In this document: one piece after another, positions 9,659-18,592 of the stretch
Layout of the letters: each line of letters starts with the position of its first letter
Position numbering within the stretch: position 1 is the stretch's first letter
Origin: Amycolatopsis vastitatis
Lineage (GTDB): Bacteria; Actinomycetota; Actinomycetes; Mycobacteriales; Pseudonocardiaceae
Assembly: GCF_002234595.1 (NCBI RefSeq)
Contig: NZ_NMUL01000001.1
Span: forward strand, 179,379-243,378
DNA length: 64,000 bases
Direction: 5' to 3'
Notes under the pieces: generated by a model
What the model was told of the DNA's origin: nothing
What the model saw: only the letters and a program-made list of their open reading frames with translations
The model's database searches: none
Program-made: the position numbers and the translations under genes

Positions 9659-10222
9659 ATGGGAAGCCGCGAAGAGATCGTCGCCGCGGCCGCGAAGGTG
9701 ATGCGCGAGCAGGGCTACGCCCACGCGACCACCAAGGTCATCGCGCGGACCGCCGGCTATTCGGAAGCGATGCTCTACAAGCACTTCCGCGACAAGACCG
9801 ACCTGTTCCTCAGCGTCATGGGCGAGCAGCTGCCCGCGCTCGGCGCCGCACTGGACGAGCTGACCGCCGACCCCGGCCGGGCGCCGTTGCGGGACAACCT
9901 GGTCCGCCTCGCCCGGCTCGGCCTCGCCTTCTACCTCGAGGGGTTCCCGATCGCGGTGTCGGTCTTCTCCTCGCGGGAGCTGCTGCGGTCACACCGCGAA
10001 CGGCTGGGCGAGCACGGCCCCCACGTGCTCCTGAAGGGCGTCGCGGGCTACCTGCGCGCCGAGCAGGCGCTGGGCCGGGTCAAGGCGGAGACCGACGTCG
10101 AGGCGGCCGCGGCCCTGTTGCTGGGGGCGTGCTTCCAGCAGGCCTTCCTGGCGACGTTCGAAGAGCGCGAGCCCGCCGACCGCGCCGACCGGCTGGCGGA
10201 CGTCCTGCTCGCCGGGCTTTAG
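9659..10222 (+). CDS. TetR/AcrR-family transcriptional repressor
   Basis: The 187-residue product has an N-terminal TetR helix-turn-helix (KVIARTAGYSEAMLYKHF at about residues 30-47) and an all-helical ligand-binding C-terminal domain. TetR proteins bind palindromic operators as dimers and release them on ligand binding. The 48-bp palindrome directly upstream argues for autoregulation and for control of the divergent reductase and SGNH-hydrolase genes. Its stop overlaps the stop of the convergent MarR/GbsR gene by four bases (TTAG 10219-10222). Confidence 0.9.
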   Translation: MGSREEIVAAAAKVMREQGYAHATTKVIARTAGYSEAMLYKHFRDKTDLFLSVMGEQLPALGAALDELTADPGRAPLRDNLVRLARLGLAFYLEGFPIAVSVFSSRELLRSHRERLGEHGPHVLLKGVAGYLRAEQALGRVKAETDVEAAAALLLGACFQQAFLATFEEREPADRADRLADVLLAGL

Positions 10223-10707
10223 GCGTTCTTCTCTTCGTGGAGCCGATGCCAGCGCTCGTACATGCCGTTGAGCTCCTCCAGCATGAAGGACAGGAAGTCC
10301 CGCATCTCGGCGAGCCGCTTCCCGGCGGGGGTGTCCTCGCCGAGCGCGTCGATGCCGTTCTCGGCCGCGTCGCGCCACATGATGATCATGCGGTCGCGCT
10401 TCATGAACGTCGCGTACCAGAGGTCGTCGTAGAGGCGGTAGTGGTCGCGGCGCTCGCCGGGCTCGCGCTCCTTGGCGACCAGGCCGATCTGCTCGAGGTA
10501 GCGCACGGCACCGGAGACGGCCGCCGGGCTGACCTGCAGCTGCGAGGCCAGGTCGGCGGCGGTCAGGCGGCCCTCGTCGGTGGTCATCAGCGCGGCGAAC
10601 ACCCGCGCGGACATGCGCTGCATCCCGATCTGCGAAAGCACGAGCCCGAGGCTTTCGACGTACCGGCGGACGGCGTCTTCATCTCGCTTCGTGTCAGGCG
10701 TCGTCAT
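10219..10707 (-). CDS. MarR/GbsR-family transcriptional regulator
   Basis: The 162-residue protein contains a winged helix (LTAADLASQLQVSPAAVSGA, then RYLEQIGLVAKEREPGERR) and a long C-terminal helical part, which fits the GbsR-like branch of MarR regulators often found beside drug-export ABC genes. It starts at ATG 10707, divergent from the ABC ATPase gene at 10801, with the inverted repeat CTTCAC-N6-GTGAAG in between. It is therefore the likely repressor of the DrrAB-like exporter. Confidence 0.85.
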   Translation of the reverse strand: MTTPDTKRDEDAVRRYVESLGLVLSQIGMQRMSARVFAALMTTDEGRLTAADLASQLQVSPAAVSGAVRYLEQIGLVAKEREPGERRDHYRLYDDLWYATFMKRDRMIIMWRDAAENGIDALGEDTPAGKRLAEMRDFLSFMLEELNGMYERWHRLHEEKNA

Positions 10708-10763
10708 CGGCCCATCCTCCCGTACCCGGCCCCCATGATCACTCGATCTAGACATTTTCTTAA

Positions 10764-10781
10764 CTTCACAACTTCGTGAAG
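10764..10781. promoter_or_regulatory. Candidate MarR/GbsR operator
   Basis: The 18-bp sequence CTTCACAACTTCGTGAAG has perfect 6-bp outer arms and lies 20 bases before the ABC ATPase start and 57 bases before the divergent regulator start. A close relative of this sequence occurs at 43847-43864. Confidence 0.55.
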
Positions 10782-10800
10782 CGAGTGTAGCTTCCGAACC

Positions 10801-11697
10801 ATGGAAAACGCCATTTCGGTCACCGGCCTGCACAAGTCGTTCGGCCGGACCAAGGCCCTCGACGGCCTTGACCTGCAGGTACCCGCCGGGGAGGTGCACG
10901 GCTTCCTCGGCCCGAACGGCGCCGGGAAGTCGACCACCGTCCGGGTCCTGCTCGGCCTGCTCCACGCGGATTCGGGGGACGTCCGGCTGCTCGGCGGCGA
11001 CCCCTGGAAGGACGCCGCGAGCCTGCACCGCCGCCTGGCCTACGTGCCCGGCGACGTCAACCTGTGGCCCAACCTCTCCGGCGGCGAGGTGATCGACCTG
11101 CTCGGGCGCCTGCGCGGCGGGCTCGACGAGAAGCGCCGCGCCGAGCTCATCGAGCGCTTCGACCTCGACCCCAAGAAGAAGGGGCGGACGTACTCGAAGG
11201 GGAACCGGCAGAAGGTCGCCATCGTCGCCGCGCTCGCTTCGCGCGTCGACCTGCTGATCCTCGACGAACCGACGTCCGGGCTCGACCCGCTGATGGAGGC
11301 GACGTTCCAGTACGCCATCCAGGAGGAACGCGAGCAGGGCCGCACCGTGCTGCTCTCCAGCCACATCCTCGCCGAGGTCGAGGCGCTGTGCGACAAGGTC
11401 AGCATCATCCGCAACGGCCGCACGGTCGAGTCGGGCACGCTCGCCGAGCTGCGCCACCTGACCCGGACGTCGATCACCGCCGAACTCGCCGGGCCGCCGA
11501 ACGGGCTGACGAAGCTGGCCAACATCCACGACCTCAAGGTCGAGGGCAACCGCGTCCGCTTCGACGTCGAGACGCGCTCGCTCGACGAAGCCCTGCGGCA
11601 GCTCACCGAAGTCGGCGTGCGGAGCCTGGTCAGCCAGCCGCCGACGCTGGAGGAGCTGTTCCTGCGCCACTACACGACCGAAGCGAGCGCGAAATGA
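10801..11697 (+). CDS. DrrA-like ABC transporter ATP-binding protein
   Basis: The 298-residue ATPase shows Walker [10 protein letters not shown] (about 38-46), the signature region YSKGNRQKV (a variant of LSGGQ), Walker [11 protein letters not shown] and the switch His in [10 protein letters not shown]-terminal extension of about 80 residues is typical of DrrA-type drug or lipid exporters. ATG 10801 follows an AT-rich promoter region with the operator described at 10764. The permease gene overlaps by ATGA, so both form one exporter. The drug or lipid moved is not predictable. Confidence 0.88.
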   Translation: MENAISVTGLHKSFGRTKALDGLDLQVPAGEVHGFLGPNGAGKSTTVRVLLGLLHADSGDVRLLGGDPWKDAASLHRRLAYVPGDVNLWPNLSGGEVIDLLGRLRGGLDEKRRAELIERFDLDPKKKGRTYSKGNRQKVAIVAALASRVDLLILDEPTSGLDPLMEATFQYAIQEEREQGRTVLLSSHILAEVEALCDKVSIIRNGRTVESGTLAELRHLTRTSITAELAGPPNGLTKLANIHDLKVEGNRVRFDVETRSLDEALRQLTEVGVRSLVSQPPTLEELFLRHYTTEASAK

Positions 11698-13328
11698 CCG
11701 CGACGCTCGAACGCCCGGTCGCGGTGGCGCCGGCCCACGAACTCGCCGGCACCTGGCACCTCACCCGGCTCGCGCTGCGCCGCGACCGCGTCGTCCTGCC
11801 GATCTGGATCGTGCTGCTCAGCGTCGTCCCGGCGAGCACGGTCAACACGTTCACGCAGTTCTACCCCACCGTCGCCGACCGGCTGGCGCTGCAGGCGGGC
11901 GCGCACGCCAACCCGTCGTACGCGCTGCTCTACGGGCCGCCGTTCGACCTCACGACCGCCGGCGGGTTCATCGCCTGGCGCATGGCCGGGTTCCTCGCGC
12001 TGCTCACCGGGCTGATGGTCGTCTTCACCGTCACCCGGCACACCCGCGCCGAAGAGGACACCGGCCGCGCGGAGCTGCTCGCGTCCGCGGTTGTCGGCCG
12101 GTACGCGGCGCTGACGGCGTCGCTGCTGGTGGCCGGCGGCGCGAGCGTGCTGATCGGGTTGCTCCAGGCGGGCACCATGATCGGCGCCGGCCTGCCCGCC
12201 GCGGGGTCGTTCGCCTTCGGCGCGGCGGAAGCCTTGGCAGGACTGGTCTTCACCGCCGTCGCCGCGGTCGCCGTCCAGCTCGCGGAGTACTCGCGGACCG
12301 CCAACGGGATCGGTGCCGCCGTGGTCGGCGCGGCCTTCCTGCTGCGCGGGGCCGGAGATTCCACTGTGGACGCTCGCTGGCTGTCGTGGCTGTCGCCGAT
12401 CGGCTGGGTGCAGCAGGTCCGGGCGTTCGCCGCCGAACGCTGGTGGGTGCTGCTGCTGCCGGTGGTCCTCGCGCTGGTCGCCGGCGCGGCCGGGTACTGG
12501 CTGCTCCCCCGCCGCGACGTCGGCGTCGGCATCCTGCCGCCGCGGCCGGGCCCGGCGACGGCGGCGCCGGGCCTGCGCTCGCCGTTCGCGCTCGCCTGGC
12601 GGCTGCACCGCGGACCGCTGCTCGGCTGGACGATCGGGACCGCCGTCGTCGGCGCGGTGTTCGGCTCGATCGCCAGCGGCATCGGCGACCTCGTCGGCTC
12701 CAGCCCGCAGGCCCAGCAGATCTTCGAGCGCCTCGGCGGCAGTCACGCGCTGACCCAGGCGTTCCTCGCCGCGATGGCCGGGATGTTCGCCATGGTCGCG
12801 TCGCTCTACGGGATCCAGGCCGTCCTGCGGATGCGCAGCGAGGAGACCGCGTTCCGGCTCGAACCGGTGCTGGCCACCAGCGTCGGCAGGCTGCGCTGGG
12901 CCGGGAGCCACCTCGTTTTCGCCTTCTTCGGCACGGCGGCACTGCTGCTGACCGGCGGGCTGTTCATGGGCCTGGCCAACGGGTTGCGCACCGGCGACGT
13001 CGGCGGATCCATCGGCGACGCGCTCGCCGGGATGGGGGTCCAGCTGCCCGCGGCCTGGGTGGTGGTCGCGCTGGCCGTGACGATCTTCGGGCTGCTGCCG
13101 GGCTTTTCGGCCGCGGCGTGGGCGACCGGCTCGCTCGCGCTGCTGCTCAGCCTGTTCGGCCCGGTCCTGAACCTGCCGCAGGCGGTGCTGGACGTCTCGC
13201 CGTTCCAGCACCCGCCGAAGCTGCCCGGCCAGGAGTTCGCCGCCACCCCGCTGGTGTGGCTGACGGCGATCGCGGTCGTCGCACTGGCCGCCGGCCTGCT
13301 GGGCTGGCGACGCCGGGACGTCGGTTAA
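11694..13328 (+). CDS. ABC exporter permease (polyketide-antibiotic exporter type)
   Basis: The 544-residue protein has about twelve membrane helices in two similar halves (residues about 45-270 and 305-540), the fused-permease form known from the TnrB3/polyketide-antibiotic exporter family. It lies in one operon with the ATPase through an ATGA overlap. Membrane helices such as [14 protein letters not shown] are plain. The stop overlaps that of the convergent lipoprotein gene by four bases (TTAA 13325-13328). Confidence 0.82.
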   Translation: MTATLERPVAVAPAHELAGTWHLTRLALRRDRVVLPIWIVLLSVVPASTVNTFTQFYPTVADRLALQAGAHANPSYALLYGPPFDLTTAGGFIAWRMAGFLALLTGLMVVFTVTRHTRAEEDTGRAELLASAVVGRYAALTASLLVAGGASVLIGLLQAGTMIGAGLPAAGSFAFGAAEALAGLVFTAVAAVAVQLAEYSRTANGIGAAVVGAAFLLRGAGDSTVDARWLSWLSPIGWVQQVRAFAAERWWVLLLPVVLALVAGAAGYWLLPRRDVGVGILPPRPGPATAAPGLRSPFALAWRLHRGPLLGWTIGTAVVGAVFGSIASGIGDLVGSSPQAQQIFERLGGSHALTQAFLAAMAGMFAMVASLYGIQAVLRMRSEETAFRLEPVLATSVGRLRWAGSHLVFAFFGTAALLLTGGLFMGLANGLRTGDVGGSIGDALAGMGVQLPAAWVVVALAVTIFGLLPGFSAAAWATGSLALLLSLFGPVLNLPQAVLDVSPFQHPPKLPGQEFAATPLVWLTAIAVVALAAGLLGWRRRDVG

Positions 13329-13801
13329 GCCGCCCGCAGCTCGTGGTCGGGACCGGCCACGAGCTGCGCCTGCGGCCCCACCTTCCCGCAGGCGGCGCCG
13401 TGCGGCTCGCTGTACGCCGGGGTGATGTCGGCGGTGTGCGGCTTGCCGTCGTCGAACCGGACGGTGACCCGGACCGGTTCGGCGGGCAGGCCGGGCACCT
13501 CGGCGAACCCGCGGAGGCCGCCGGTCGGCACCATCGACGCGGCGCAGGCACTGTCCGGGCCTCCGGTGCAAGGTGACGCGACCGAGGTGGTGTCGGGCCC
13601 GAGGACGACTTCGCGCGTCACGCACTGGCCACGCCAGCACGCGTCGAGCGTCGCGCGCGAAATACCCGCGGGCTGGGGAATCGTCAGGCTGATGCCGGTG
13701 AGGTAGCCGATCGCCGGGCAGGCGACCTCCGGCCCGGCCCCGGGCCCGGCACAGCCCGCCGTGACGGCGGCGGCCAGGGCGATCCAAGGAATACAGCGCA
13801 T
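13325..13801 (-). CDS. Small secreted lipoprotein of unknown function
   Basis: The 158-residue product has a lipoprotein signal (MRCIPWIALAAAVTAGC, Cys17 in lipobox VTAGC after a short basic start) and a beta-rich body with six further Cys residues that could form disulfides. It probably sits on the outer face of the membrane. I do not recognise the family. ATG 13801 was taken because the signal peptide begins there; twelve extra in-frame codons upstream would spoil it. It lies 39 bases behind the Thr-rich membrane protein on the same strand. Confidence 0.6.
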   Translation of the reverse strand: MRCIPWIALAAAVTAGCAGPGAGPEVACPAIGYLTGISLTIPQPAGISRATLDACWRGQCVTREVVLGPDTTSVASPCTGGPDSACAASMVPTGGLRGFAEVPGLPAEPVRVTVRFDDGKPHTADITPAYSEPHGAACGKVGPQAQLVAGPDHELRAA

Positions 13802-13840
13802 ACCGGCCAGACGGGACCCGCGCCCGGTTGGTTGCACCGC

Positions 13841-14179
13841 TCAGTCACGCCATCCGCTGGTCAACGGCAACGGGCTGGCCGTCGAGGTCGGCGTGGCCGA
13901 GGTCGACGACGTCGACGGCACCACCGTGACCTCGACGAAGCTGGTGGTGGTCGTCGGCGGCGAAGTCGTCTCCGACGTGACGGTGGACGGCGGCGCGGAC
14001 GTGGTCATCGTGACGGGCACGGCGGAAACGGTCCTGGTCGGCGGCGGAGTGGTGCCGGTCGTGTCGGCGGGGTGCGGGGTGGTGCGCCCGGCGACGAGCA
14101 GCGCGGCCACCAGCAGCCCGGTGGCGAACCCCGCCAGCCCGGTGACCGCGGCGGAGCCCCAGGTAGGTCGGCCACTCAT
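13841..14179 (-). CDS. Small membrane-anchored Thr/Ser/Pro-rich protein
   Basis: The 112-residue protein has one membrane helix (about residues 12-30, GLAGFATGLLVAALLVA) followed by a tail almost wholly of Thr, Ser, Pro and Val, as in O-glycosylated cell-surface stalks of actinomycetes. No domain is recognised. The divergent MFS gene begins at 14320, and the pair is separated by an inverted repeat. Low-complexity composition makes homology uncertain, but the clear helix, the start codon and the co-oriented lipoprotein behind it support a real gene. Confidence 0.55.
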   Translation of the reverse strand: MSGRPTWGSAAVTGLAGFATGLLVAALLVAGRTTPHPADTTGTTPPPTRTVSAVPVTMTTSAPPSTVTSETTSPPTTTTSFVEVTVVPSTSSTSATPTSTASPLPLTSGWRD

Positions 14180-14260
14180 CCGGGCACCCCCTCGCCACGC
14201 GTAGCGCAGGTACGAGGAATAACTCGGGCTGATCTTACTTCTTGTTACCGGAAGTGCATA

Positions 14261-14279
14261 TTGAGTCTTGTCGACTCAA
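14261..14279. promoter_or_regulatory. Inverted repeat upstream of the MFS gene
   Basis: TTGAGTC (14261-14267) and GACTCAA (14273-14279) are perfect arms around TTGTC. The element lies 41 bases before the MFS start and 82 bases before the divergent gene start, a suitable place for an operator, perhaps of the TetR gene at 15488. Confidence 0.4.
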
Positions 14280-14319
14280 CTTTCTTGCGCTTGCTGCGCG
14301 CACGTGCCAGCTTGGGTTC

Positions 14320-15546
14320 ATGGGGGTACTGAGGAACGCGGACTTCCGGCGGCTCTGGCTCGCCGACCTCGTGAGCCAGCTCGGCAGCCGGATCGACGTC
14401 CTGGCCGTGCCGCTGCTCGCGGCCACCACGCTCGGGGCGTCGGTCTTCGAGATCTCCCTGCTGCGGACCGCGGAAACCCTGCCGTACCTGGTCCTCGGCC
14501 TGCAGGTCGGCGCGTGGTGCGACCGGATCCGCCACCGCCCGGTGCTGATCGCCGCGGACGCCGGGCGGGCGCTGCTGATCGCCTCGGTCCCGGTCGCCGC
14601 CCTGTTCGGCGTGCTCGGCCTGGCCCAGCTGCTCACCGTCGTCCTCGCGGCCGGCGTGCTCCGCGTCTTCTTCGACGTCGCCCACCAGACCTACGTCCCG
14701 CGGCTGGTGCCACTCGAGCAGCTGCCGGAAGCCAACGCCCGGCTGCAGACGAACCGCTCGGTGGCGGCGGTCGCGGGTCCCGGCCTGGCCGGGCTGATCG
14801 TCCAGGCGCTCGGCAACGCGGCGGCTCTGGCCGTCGACGCCGTCAGCTACCTGTGGTCGGCCCTCTGGCTGAGCAGGATCGCGACACCCGACGTGCTACC
14901 CGAACGGCGTGAGCGGCGGCTGCTCCGAGAAATCGGCGAAGGACTGCGCCTGGTCCGCGGCGACCGCGTCCTGCTGGCGATCAGCCTGCACGGCGCGGTG
15001 TCGAGCTTCTTCCAGTCGGCCCACCTGGCCATCGTGGTCGTCTTCCTGGCCCGCGAGGTCGGGCTGTCCGCCTGGGTGATCGGGCTGCTCGGGACGGCGT
15101 CGCTGACCGGCGCCCTCACCGCCGGGCTGACCGCGCGGTGGCTCGGCGAGCGGATCGGCCAGGCGCGGGCGCTGCTGTTCGCGGCGGTGCTGTTCGGCTT
15201 GGCCTACCAGCTGTACCCGCTCACCGGCCGCGGCTGGGCGCTCTCCTGCTACGTCGCCGCCGGGTTCTTCACGAGCTTCAGCGTCATCGTGCTGAGCGTC
15301 TTCGGAGTGAGCTTTCAGCAGGCCGTCACGCCACCGGACCTGCTGGGGCGGGTCAACGCCATTTCGCAGACGCTGGTGTTCGGCGTCGCCCCGCTCGGCA
15401 GCCTCCTCGGCGGCGCGCTGGCCAGTGCGTTCGGCATGCGGGCAACCCTGCACATCGCGGCGGCGGGAGTCCTGGCGTCGGCGGCGGTCATGGTGTTTTC
15501 GCCGCTGCGGAAGCTGCGCGACCTGGATCGGCTTCAGGCGGCCTGA
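14320..15546 (+). CDS. MFS transporter (exporter type)
   Basis: The 408-residue protein has the twelve-helix MFS pattern, beginning MGVLRNADFRRLWLADLVSQLGSR, which is usual for enterobactin-exporter-like (EntS/MFS_3) drug or siderophore exporters. The loop-2/3 motif appears as GAWCDRIRHRPVL. A TetR gene converges on it and its last 59 bases overlap the MFS 3' end, so the regulator and transporter are probably a pair. The ribosome site of ATG 14320 is weak. Substrate unknown. Confidence 0.82.
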   Translation: MGVLRNADFRRLWLADLVSQLGSRIDVLAVPLLAATTLGASVFEISLLRTAETLPYLVLGLQVGAWCDRIRHRPVLIAADAGRALLIASVPVAALFGVLGLAQLLTVVLAAGVLRVFFDVAHQTYVPRLVPLEQLPEANARLQTNRSVAAVAGPGLAGLIVQALGNAAALAVDAVSYLWSALWLSRIATPDVLPERRERRLLREIGEGLRLVRGDRVLLAISLHGAVSSFFQSAHLAIVVVFLAREVGLSAWVIGLLGTASLTGALTAGLTARWLGERIGQARALLFAAVLFGLAYQLYPLTGRGWALSCYVAAGFFTSFSVIVLSVFGVSFQQAVTPPDLLGRVNAISQTLVFGVAPLGSLLGGALASAFGMRATLHIAAAGVLASAAVMVFSPLRKLRDLDRLQAA

Positions 15547-16072
15547 GCCCGTCGACGACGACGCGGACCAGGTGCCGGCTCCCCGGCGAGTACCGCTCGA
15601 CGGCGAGGCAGCCGACGATGAGCGCCCGCAGGTCGTCGCCGTCGATGTCCGGCCGGACGGCGCCGACGGCCTGGGCCCGGCCGAGCAGTTCGGCCAGCGC
15701 GGCACGGAACTCGTCGCCCGCACCGGCCTTGAAGGCGTGCCCGCCGGACTCGGCGAGGGCGTCGCAGATGGCCCGGTTGAGCGATGCCTGCTTGATGACG
15801 CGGACGAAGTAGCCGAAGAACGCCTCGCCGGGATTCTCGGCGGTGACCAGCTCGCGGGCCTCCGCGGCGAACTGCTCGATGCGTTCGAGGACGACGGCCT
15901 GGAAGAGGGCTTCCTTGCTGGGGAAGTGCCGGTAGACGGTCCCGGCCCCGACGCCGGCCAGCCGCGCGATGTCGTCGAGTGGCACGGCCAGCCCGTCGAC
16001 GGCGAACGCCTCCTCGGCGGCGGCCAGCACCTTGGCCCGGTTGCGCCGCGCGTCGGCGCGCATCTTCTCCAT
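15488..16072 (-). CDS. TetR/AcrR-family regulator
   Basis: The 194-residue protein carries an N-terminal TetR helix-turn-helix (LDDIARLAGVGAGTVYRHF at about residues 32-50) and a C-terminal SBP-like helical domain with EAFFGYFVRVIKQ. It probably controls the overlapping convergent MFS gene or the divergent SnoaL-like gene at 16168. The overlap of 59 bases with the MFS 3' end is antisense and could couple expression of the two. Confidence 0.88.
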   Translation of the reverse strand: MEKMRADARRNRAKVLAAAEEAFAVDGLAVPLDDIARLAGVGAGTVYRHFPSKEALFQAVVLERIEQFAAEARELVTAENPGEAFFGYFVRVIKQASLNRAICDALAESGGHAFKAGAGDEFRAALAELLGRAQAVGAVRPDIDGDDLRALIVGCLAVERYSPGSRHLVRVVVDGLRPPEADPGRAASAAAKTP

Positions 16073-16167
16073 CGAGTCTCCTCGTTGACAACCGGAGCGT
16101 GCGTTCCGTATCGTCGTAAGCGGGTCCGTCGTTCCGATTCAACGCCCATTCTGGCAGGAGAATTCCG

Positions 16168-16593
16168 ATGACTCGCACCGTGCCCGAAATCGCCGCCCTC
16201 GTCCGTGAGGGCATGTCCTCCCTGGACGCCGCCCCGTTCGCCGGCCACCTCGCCGCCGATGTGGTGTTCGAAATGCCGTTCTCCGGCCTGCGGATCGAAG
16301 GCCGGGAGGCGGTCGTGGCCACTCTCACCGACGGCGGAGTCCGGGCCCGGGCGGCCGGACTGACCCACGCCGAGGTCACGACCACCCTGACGGACTCGGG
16401 ATTCGTGGTGGAACTGGTGGTCTCCGGCCCAGCGGTGAAGTTCGCGTCGTCGGTGGGGATCCTGACGGTCTCGGACGGCGAGATCACGTCCTACCGCGAC
16501 TACCCGAACGTGCCCGGAGCCGCGGCCGCGATGGGCTTTTCGGACACGGAGGCGCTTGTTGTCAAGTCCGGAGCCCCGGAAAACGCCGAGTAG
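16168..16593 (+). CDS. SnoaL/NTF2-like protein
   Basis: The 141-residue protein has an N-terminal helix pair followed by a curved beta sheet, with FEMPFSGLRIEGREAV and ISGxxG-like turns and an ITSYRDYPN segment close to the end, the usual look of SnoaL-like NTF2-fold proteins (isomerase/cyclase-like or ligand-binding). A good ribosome site (GCAGGAG) precedes ATG 16168. It is divergent from the TetR gene and could be its target. No catalytic function can be assigned. Confidence 0.72.
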   Translation: MTRTVPEIAALVREGMSSLDAAPFAGHLAADVVFEMPFSGLRIEGREAVVATLTDGGVRARAAGLTHAEVTTTLTDSGFVVELVVSGPAVKFASSVGILTVSDGEITSYRDYPNVPGAAAAMGFSDTEALVVKSGAPENAE

Positions 16594-16737
16594 TCCGCAT
16601 CGGCCGCGGTTGTCCACGGATTCCCCGGCGAACTGCTTGACCTCCGGCCCCTCGTCCACTCGCGCGACTACACCGACACTGCGGCCGCCGCGGAACGGCT
16701 CAAGGCGTTGTCGCGCGCTGACTCGTCGGCGGGATGA
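16594..16737 (+). pseudogene. Possible 3' remnant of an unrelated gene
   Basis: Directly after the SnoaL-like stop and in the same frame, 47 codons can be read to a TGA at 16735-16737. They contain a protein-like stretch with HGFPGELLDLRPLVHSRDY and an amphipathic AAAERLKAL helix, but there is no ATG or GTG start in a suitable place. It overlaps the end of the convergent membrane hydrolase gene. I read it as the surviving tail of a lost gene; it could also be chance coding potential. Confidence 0.3.
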
Positions 16738-17491
16738 ACAAGCGCTGGAACGTGTCCACTGTGTACGTCCAGACCCCCGGCACCAGCAGCACGCCGAGCA
16801 GCGCGAACACCGGGAAGATCAGCCGCTTCTCGACCTTCTTGCCGGTACGGAACCGCAGCACGCGCGGTGGCCGGATCTCGTACCAGGTCTCGCCCGCGAT
16901 CGGGATCGGGAACAGGAACGGGCAGCCGGCTTCGGTCAGCGCGTCACCCAGGCAGTGGGTCAGGCAACCCGCCGCGACCGCGATCCCGAGCCAGCCCGAA
17001 ATGGACGCCAGTTCACCCGCTCGATCGGGTGGGGCCGTGAAGAACCACCACGCCACCGCCGCGCCGCTCACCGGCAGCAGCCAGTCGCCCAGTGCGCCTT
17101 CCGCCAGCATCAAGCCGAAGATCACGACGCCGACCACGGCCCACGGGCCGCCTTCGGTGGTGCCCCAGGACGTCAGGACGCCCAAGCCGGCCGCGAACAG
17201 GACGGTGTGGGACAGGTGGCGGTGCTTGCCGGTGACGTTCTCGTCGCGCGGACCCTTCGTCAGCGCGTAGAACCCCGCCGAGACCCGGCGCAGCACCCAG
17301 GACAACGCCCCGGTCAGCCAGCCGAGGAGCCGGGACGCGCTCGCGCCGGGGTGATCGAGGTCGGGCAGCAGGGCGAACCCCGCCGTCGTCGCCGCGAAGA
17401 CCACCGCCTGGTGCACCGAACCCGCCCCGACCGCGGGCGCCAGCGCGAGGCCCGCGCACCAGCCGGTCAGGGCATGCGTCCGCCCCATCAT
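16700..17491 (-). CDS. YdjM-type membrane-bound metal-dependent hydrolase
   Basis: The 263-residue protein begins MMGRTHALTGWCAGL and shows the family's His/Asp pattern: RTH, LLPDLDHPGA, HRHLSHT and THCLGDALTEAG, with several membrane helices between. This is the DUF457/YdjM family of integral membrane, metal-dependent hydrolases; E. coli YdjM is SOS-controlled, and the substrate is unknown. The longer soluble tail after residue 220 includes EIRPPRVLRFRTGKKVE. No SOS box was seen upstream. Confidence 0.8.
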   Translation of the reverse strand: MMGRTHALTGWCAGLALAPAVGAGSVHQAVVFAATTAGFALLPDLDHPGASASRLLGWLTGALSWVLRRVSAGFYALTKGPRDENVTGKHRHLSHTVLFAAGLGVLTSWGTTEGGPWAVVGVVIFGLMLAEGALGDWLLPVSGAAVAWWFFTAPPDRAGELASISGWLGIAVAAGCLTHCLGDALTEAGCPFLFPIPIAGETWYEIRPPRVLRFRTGKKVEKRLIFPVFALLGVLLVPGVWTYTVDTFQRLFIPPTSQRATTP

Positions 17492-17547
17492 CGTGCCGCC
17501 CCCAGGTTCCGCGAACCGAAATCAGTCCGCGGAACCGTAGCGGGCGG

Positions 17548-17901
17548 TCAGCCTTGGGGGTCCTCCGACACGCTCAGGTGTTCGGCCACGCCGGTGAGTT
17601 CGATCACCCGGCTCACCGCGGGGCTGGGGACGACCTCGAGTTCGACGTCCTGCTCGCCGGCCTGGCGTTGTGCGCGGAGCACCACGTTCAGCGCGGAGGA
17701 ATCGAAGAAGGTCACCCCGGTCAGATCGGCCACGACCCGCTGCGCGCGCTTGTCCGCGATAAGCCCCGCCAGGGCCTCCTGCAGCTGCGGACTGGTCAGC
17801 AGATCGAGCTCGCCGGTGACCACCACCCGGGGCTCCGTCGCGTCGGTGTCCAGCGTGATGCCGAACCCGGGCGGGGTGGCGTTCTGGTCGGCTGCGGGCA
17901 T
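17548..17901 (-). CDS. STAS-domain anti-sigma factor antagonist
   Basis: The 117-residue product contains a full STAS domain with the phosphorylatable site FFDSSALN (D67, S68, S69), as in SpoIIAA/RsbV proteins that bind and neutralise RsbW-type anti-sigma kinases when unphosphorylated. ATG 17901 has a clear GAGGAG site. Its neighbours WhiB3, RsbW-like anti-sigma and SigF at 18.1-19.8 kb make it the natural antagonist of this module, though it is transcribed separately. Confidence 0.87.
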   Translation of the reverse strand: MPAADQNATPPGFGITLDTDATEPRVVVTGELDLLTSPQLQEALAGLIADKRAQRVVADLTGVTFFDSSALNVVLRAQRQAGEQDVELEVVPSPAVSRVIELTGVAEHLSVSEDPQG

Positions 17902-18119
17902 GCAGTTTCTCCTCGTCAGGCGCTGCTCCTGCGCCGGGTACGCGCCTGCTGTCTCAAGCGGCAACCGTGTCACCGTGCCCTTCCGAAGCTCGCGCCCGGC
18001 ACGGTCAAGGCAACTCCGGGGCCAACCCTAACCCAGGAGGCGACCGAGCCCGCCACGGCCGCCGCCCTTTCGCGTGTACTGCTCACGAGGGATCAAATCC
18101 TGCCTGCTCAGCGCTCTGC

Positions 18120-18428
18120 TCAGTGCGCACTCATCGCCTTCCGCGCCGCCCTGCGCTCGCGCAGGAAGAGCTGCCGCCGCTCGATCTCCCCGAGGCCGCC
18201 CCAGATGCCGTACGGCTCCTGTACGGTCATCGCGTGCTGACGGCACTGGGCCAGGACCGGGCAGGTCTGGCAGATGGCCTTGGCCCGCGTCTCACGCCGC
18301 TCCCGTGCCGAACCCCGCTCGTTGTCCGTGTGGAAGAAAAGGCTGCTGTCCGCACCCCGGCAAGAGCCGTGCAGCTGCCATTCCCACTCTTCAGCAACCA
18401 CGTTGGGCAGCCGGCTCACGTCAGCCAT
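18120..18428 (-). CDS. whiB3: WhiB3/WblD-like iron-sulfur transcription factor
   Basis: The 102-residue protein has the four cluster Cys residues (C23, C53, C56, C62), the segment CRGADSSLFFH and the turn GIWGGL followed by a basic tail. The motif CRGxDSSxFFHxDxERG is diagnostic of the WhiB3/WblD branch, redox- and NO-responsive regulators of lipid and secondary metabolism that interact with sigma factor region 4. ATG 18428 has a GGCAGGG site. Its promoter looks SigF-dependent and lies back to back with that of the rsbW-sigF operon. Confidence 0.88.
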   Translation of the reverse strand: MADVSRLPNVVAEEWEWQLHGSCRGADSSLFFHTDNERGSARERRETRAKAICQTCPVLAQCRQHAMTVQEPYGIWGGLGEIERRQLFLRERRAARKAMSAH

Positions 18429-18470
18429 GTCGTCCCTGCCTTTCCCAGGAGCTCCCGTGTCGACCGCTAC

Positions 18471-18496
18471 ATGCCCGCCGGTGCAGCGGATCAAAC
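18471..18496 (-). promoter_or_regulatory. SigF-type promoter of whiB3
   Basis: Read on the minus strand, GTTT (plus 18493-18496) is followed after exactly 16 bases by GGGCAT (plus 18471-18476). This matches the actinobacterial SigF/SigB pattern GTTT-N15-17-GGGTAT except for one base. It lies 43 bases before the whiB3 start. Confidence 0.7.
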
Positions 18497-18499
18497 GCG

Positions 18500-18526
18500 G
18501 GTTTGGTTTGCTCACACCACGGGCAT
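18500..18526 (+). promoter_or_regulatory. SigF-type promoter of rsbW-sigF
   Basis: GGTTT at 18500-18504 and GGGCAT at 18521-18526 are 16 bases apart, the mycobacterial SigF arrangement, with the same T-to-C change as in the divergent whiB3 promoter. The start of rsbW is at 18593. This suggests SigF autoregulation. Confidence 0.7.
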
Positions 18527-18592
18527 CTCGCCGACGGGCGTGAACAGGACACCGCCGCACACCTGGAGCGCGAGCCGGAGAAAGGAACAAAC

